A DNA stretch of 5,585 bases from Patescibacteria group bacterium (GTDB taxonomy: Bacteria > Patescibacteriota > Microgenomatia > Levybacterales > UBA12049). The notes under the pieces were generated by a model. It was not told the origin of the DNA. It was given only the letters and a program-made list of their open reading frames with translations, and did not search any database. The translations under genes and the position numbers were made by a program. The stretch's first letter is position 1, and each line of letters opens with the position of its first letter. Positions 5,443 through 5,585 of the stretch are shown piece after piece. The stretch spans positions 1-5,585 of the forward strand of contig JAHIGH010000214.1 in the NCBI GenBank assembly GCA_018900295.1. The letters run 5' to 3'.

Positions 5443-5585
5443 TTACTTTACAAACTGCGCAATATCCTTATACGTAACAAGTATTATCAAAAGGAATAAA
5501 AAAGCCATACCGATGGAATTAATATATCCCTCAACCTTCGGACTCATCTTTACACCAAAAACCCCCTCCACGAGAATGAAAGACA
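5443..5585 (-). CDS. rseP: C-terminal end of an RseP-like membrane site-2 protease (partial)
   Basis: The last 46 codons of a gene that continues beyond the window, ending in TAA at 5443-5445. The fragment reads VEGVFGVKMSPKVEGYIN and then a hydrophobic segment (GMAFLFLLIILVTY) followed by KDIAQFVK. This agrees with the end of the M50 family (RseP/RasP): a Glu before a Gly-x-Lys loop, a final transmembrane helix and the Y-x-DI-x-x-F tail. The family cleaves membrane-bound anti-sigma factors and signal-peptide remnants within the cytoplasmic membrane. The HExxH zinc site and PDZ domain would lie outside the window, so the call rests on a short match plus the frequent rseP-proS neighbourhood. 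Confidence 0.72.
   Translation of the reverse strand, partial: SFILVEGVFGVKMSPKVEGYINSIGMAFLFLLIILVTYKDIAQFVK

Overview
All five protein-coding genes that I can identify lie on the minus strand, so transcription runs from high to low coordinates: the 3' end of an rseP-like site-2 protease gene, then pgl (6-phosphogluconolactonase), zwf (glucose-6-phosphate dehydrogenase), gnd (short-form 6-phosphogluconate dehydrogenase) and proS (prolyl-tRNA synthetase). The three middle genes together encode the oxidative branch of the pentose phosphate pathway: glucose-6-P to 6-phosphogluconolactone (zwf), to 6-phosphogluconate (pgl), to ribulose-5-P plus CO2 (gnd), giving two reduced nicotinamide cofactors and a pentose phosphate.

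The window looks like a bacterial chromosome, probably from the Patescibacteria (CPR, Parcubacteria-like) or another uncultivated lineage with a comparable repeat load. This is inferred from compact one-strand gene order, divergent but intact core enzymes, mostly Shine-Dalgarno-less starts, and several short repeat types in gaps and inside genes. I cannot confirm the taxon without a search.

Layout. Positions 1-142, downstream of proS, hold no confident gene, only two short protein-like reading frames. proS (143-1846) is full length and keeps its editing insertion. A 25-bp array of an AT-rich octamer fills the gap to gnd (1868-2812). The 115-bp zwf-gnd gap holds a GC-rich palindrome (2860-2927) and a good promoter candidate for gnd that would give an almost leaderless message. 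zwf (2928-4388) has the clearest ribosome binding site, embedded in a possible 22-residue upstream ORF. pgl (4480-5328) carries about 30 codons of repeat-derived DNA inserted in frame just after its GADGH motif. A 90-bp palindromic repeat (5340-5429) fills most of the gap to the rseP-like gene end (5443-5585).

The most notable points are the in-frame repeat insertion in pgl, the 21-bp heptamer array shared by pgl and proS in two different codon phases, and the position of the sugar-phosphate cassette between rseP and proS, which are adjacent in many bacteria. I see no CRISPR array, tRNA, rRNA, transposase or new defence system here.
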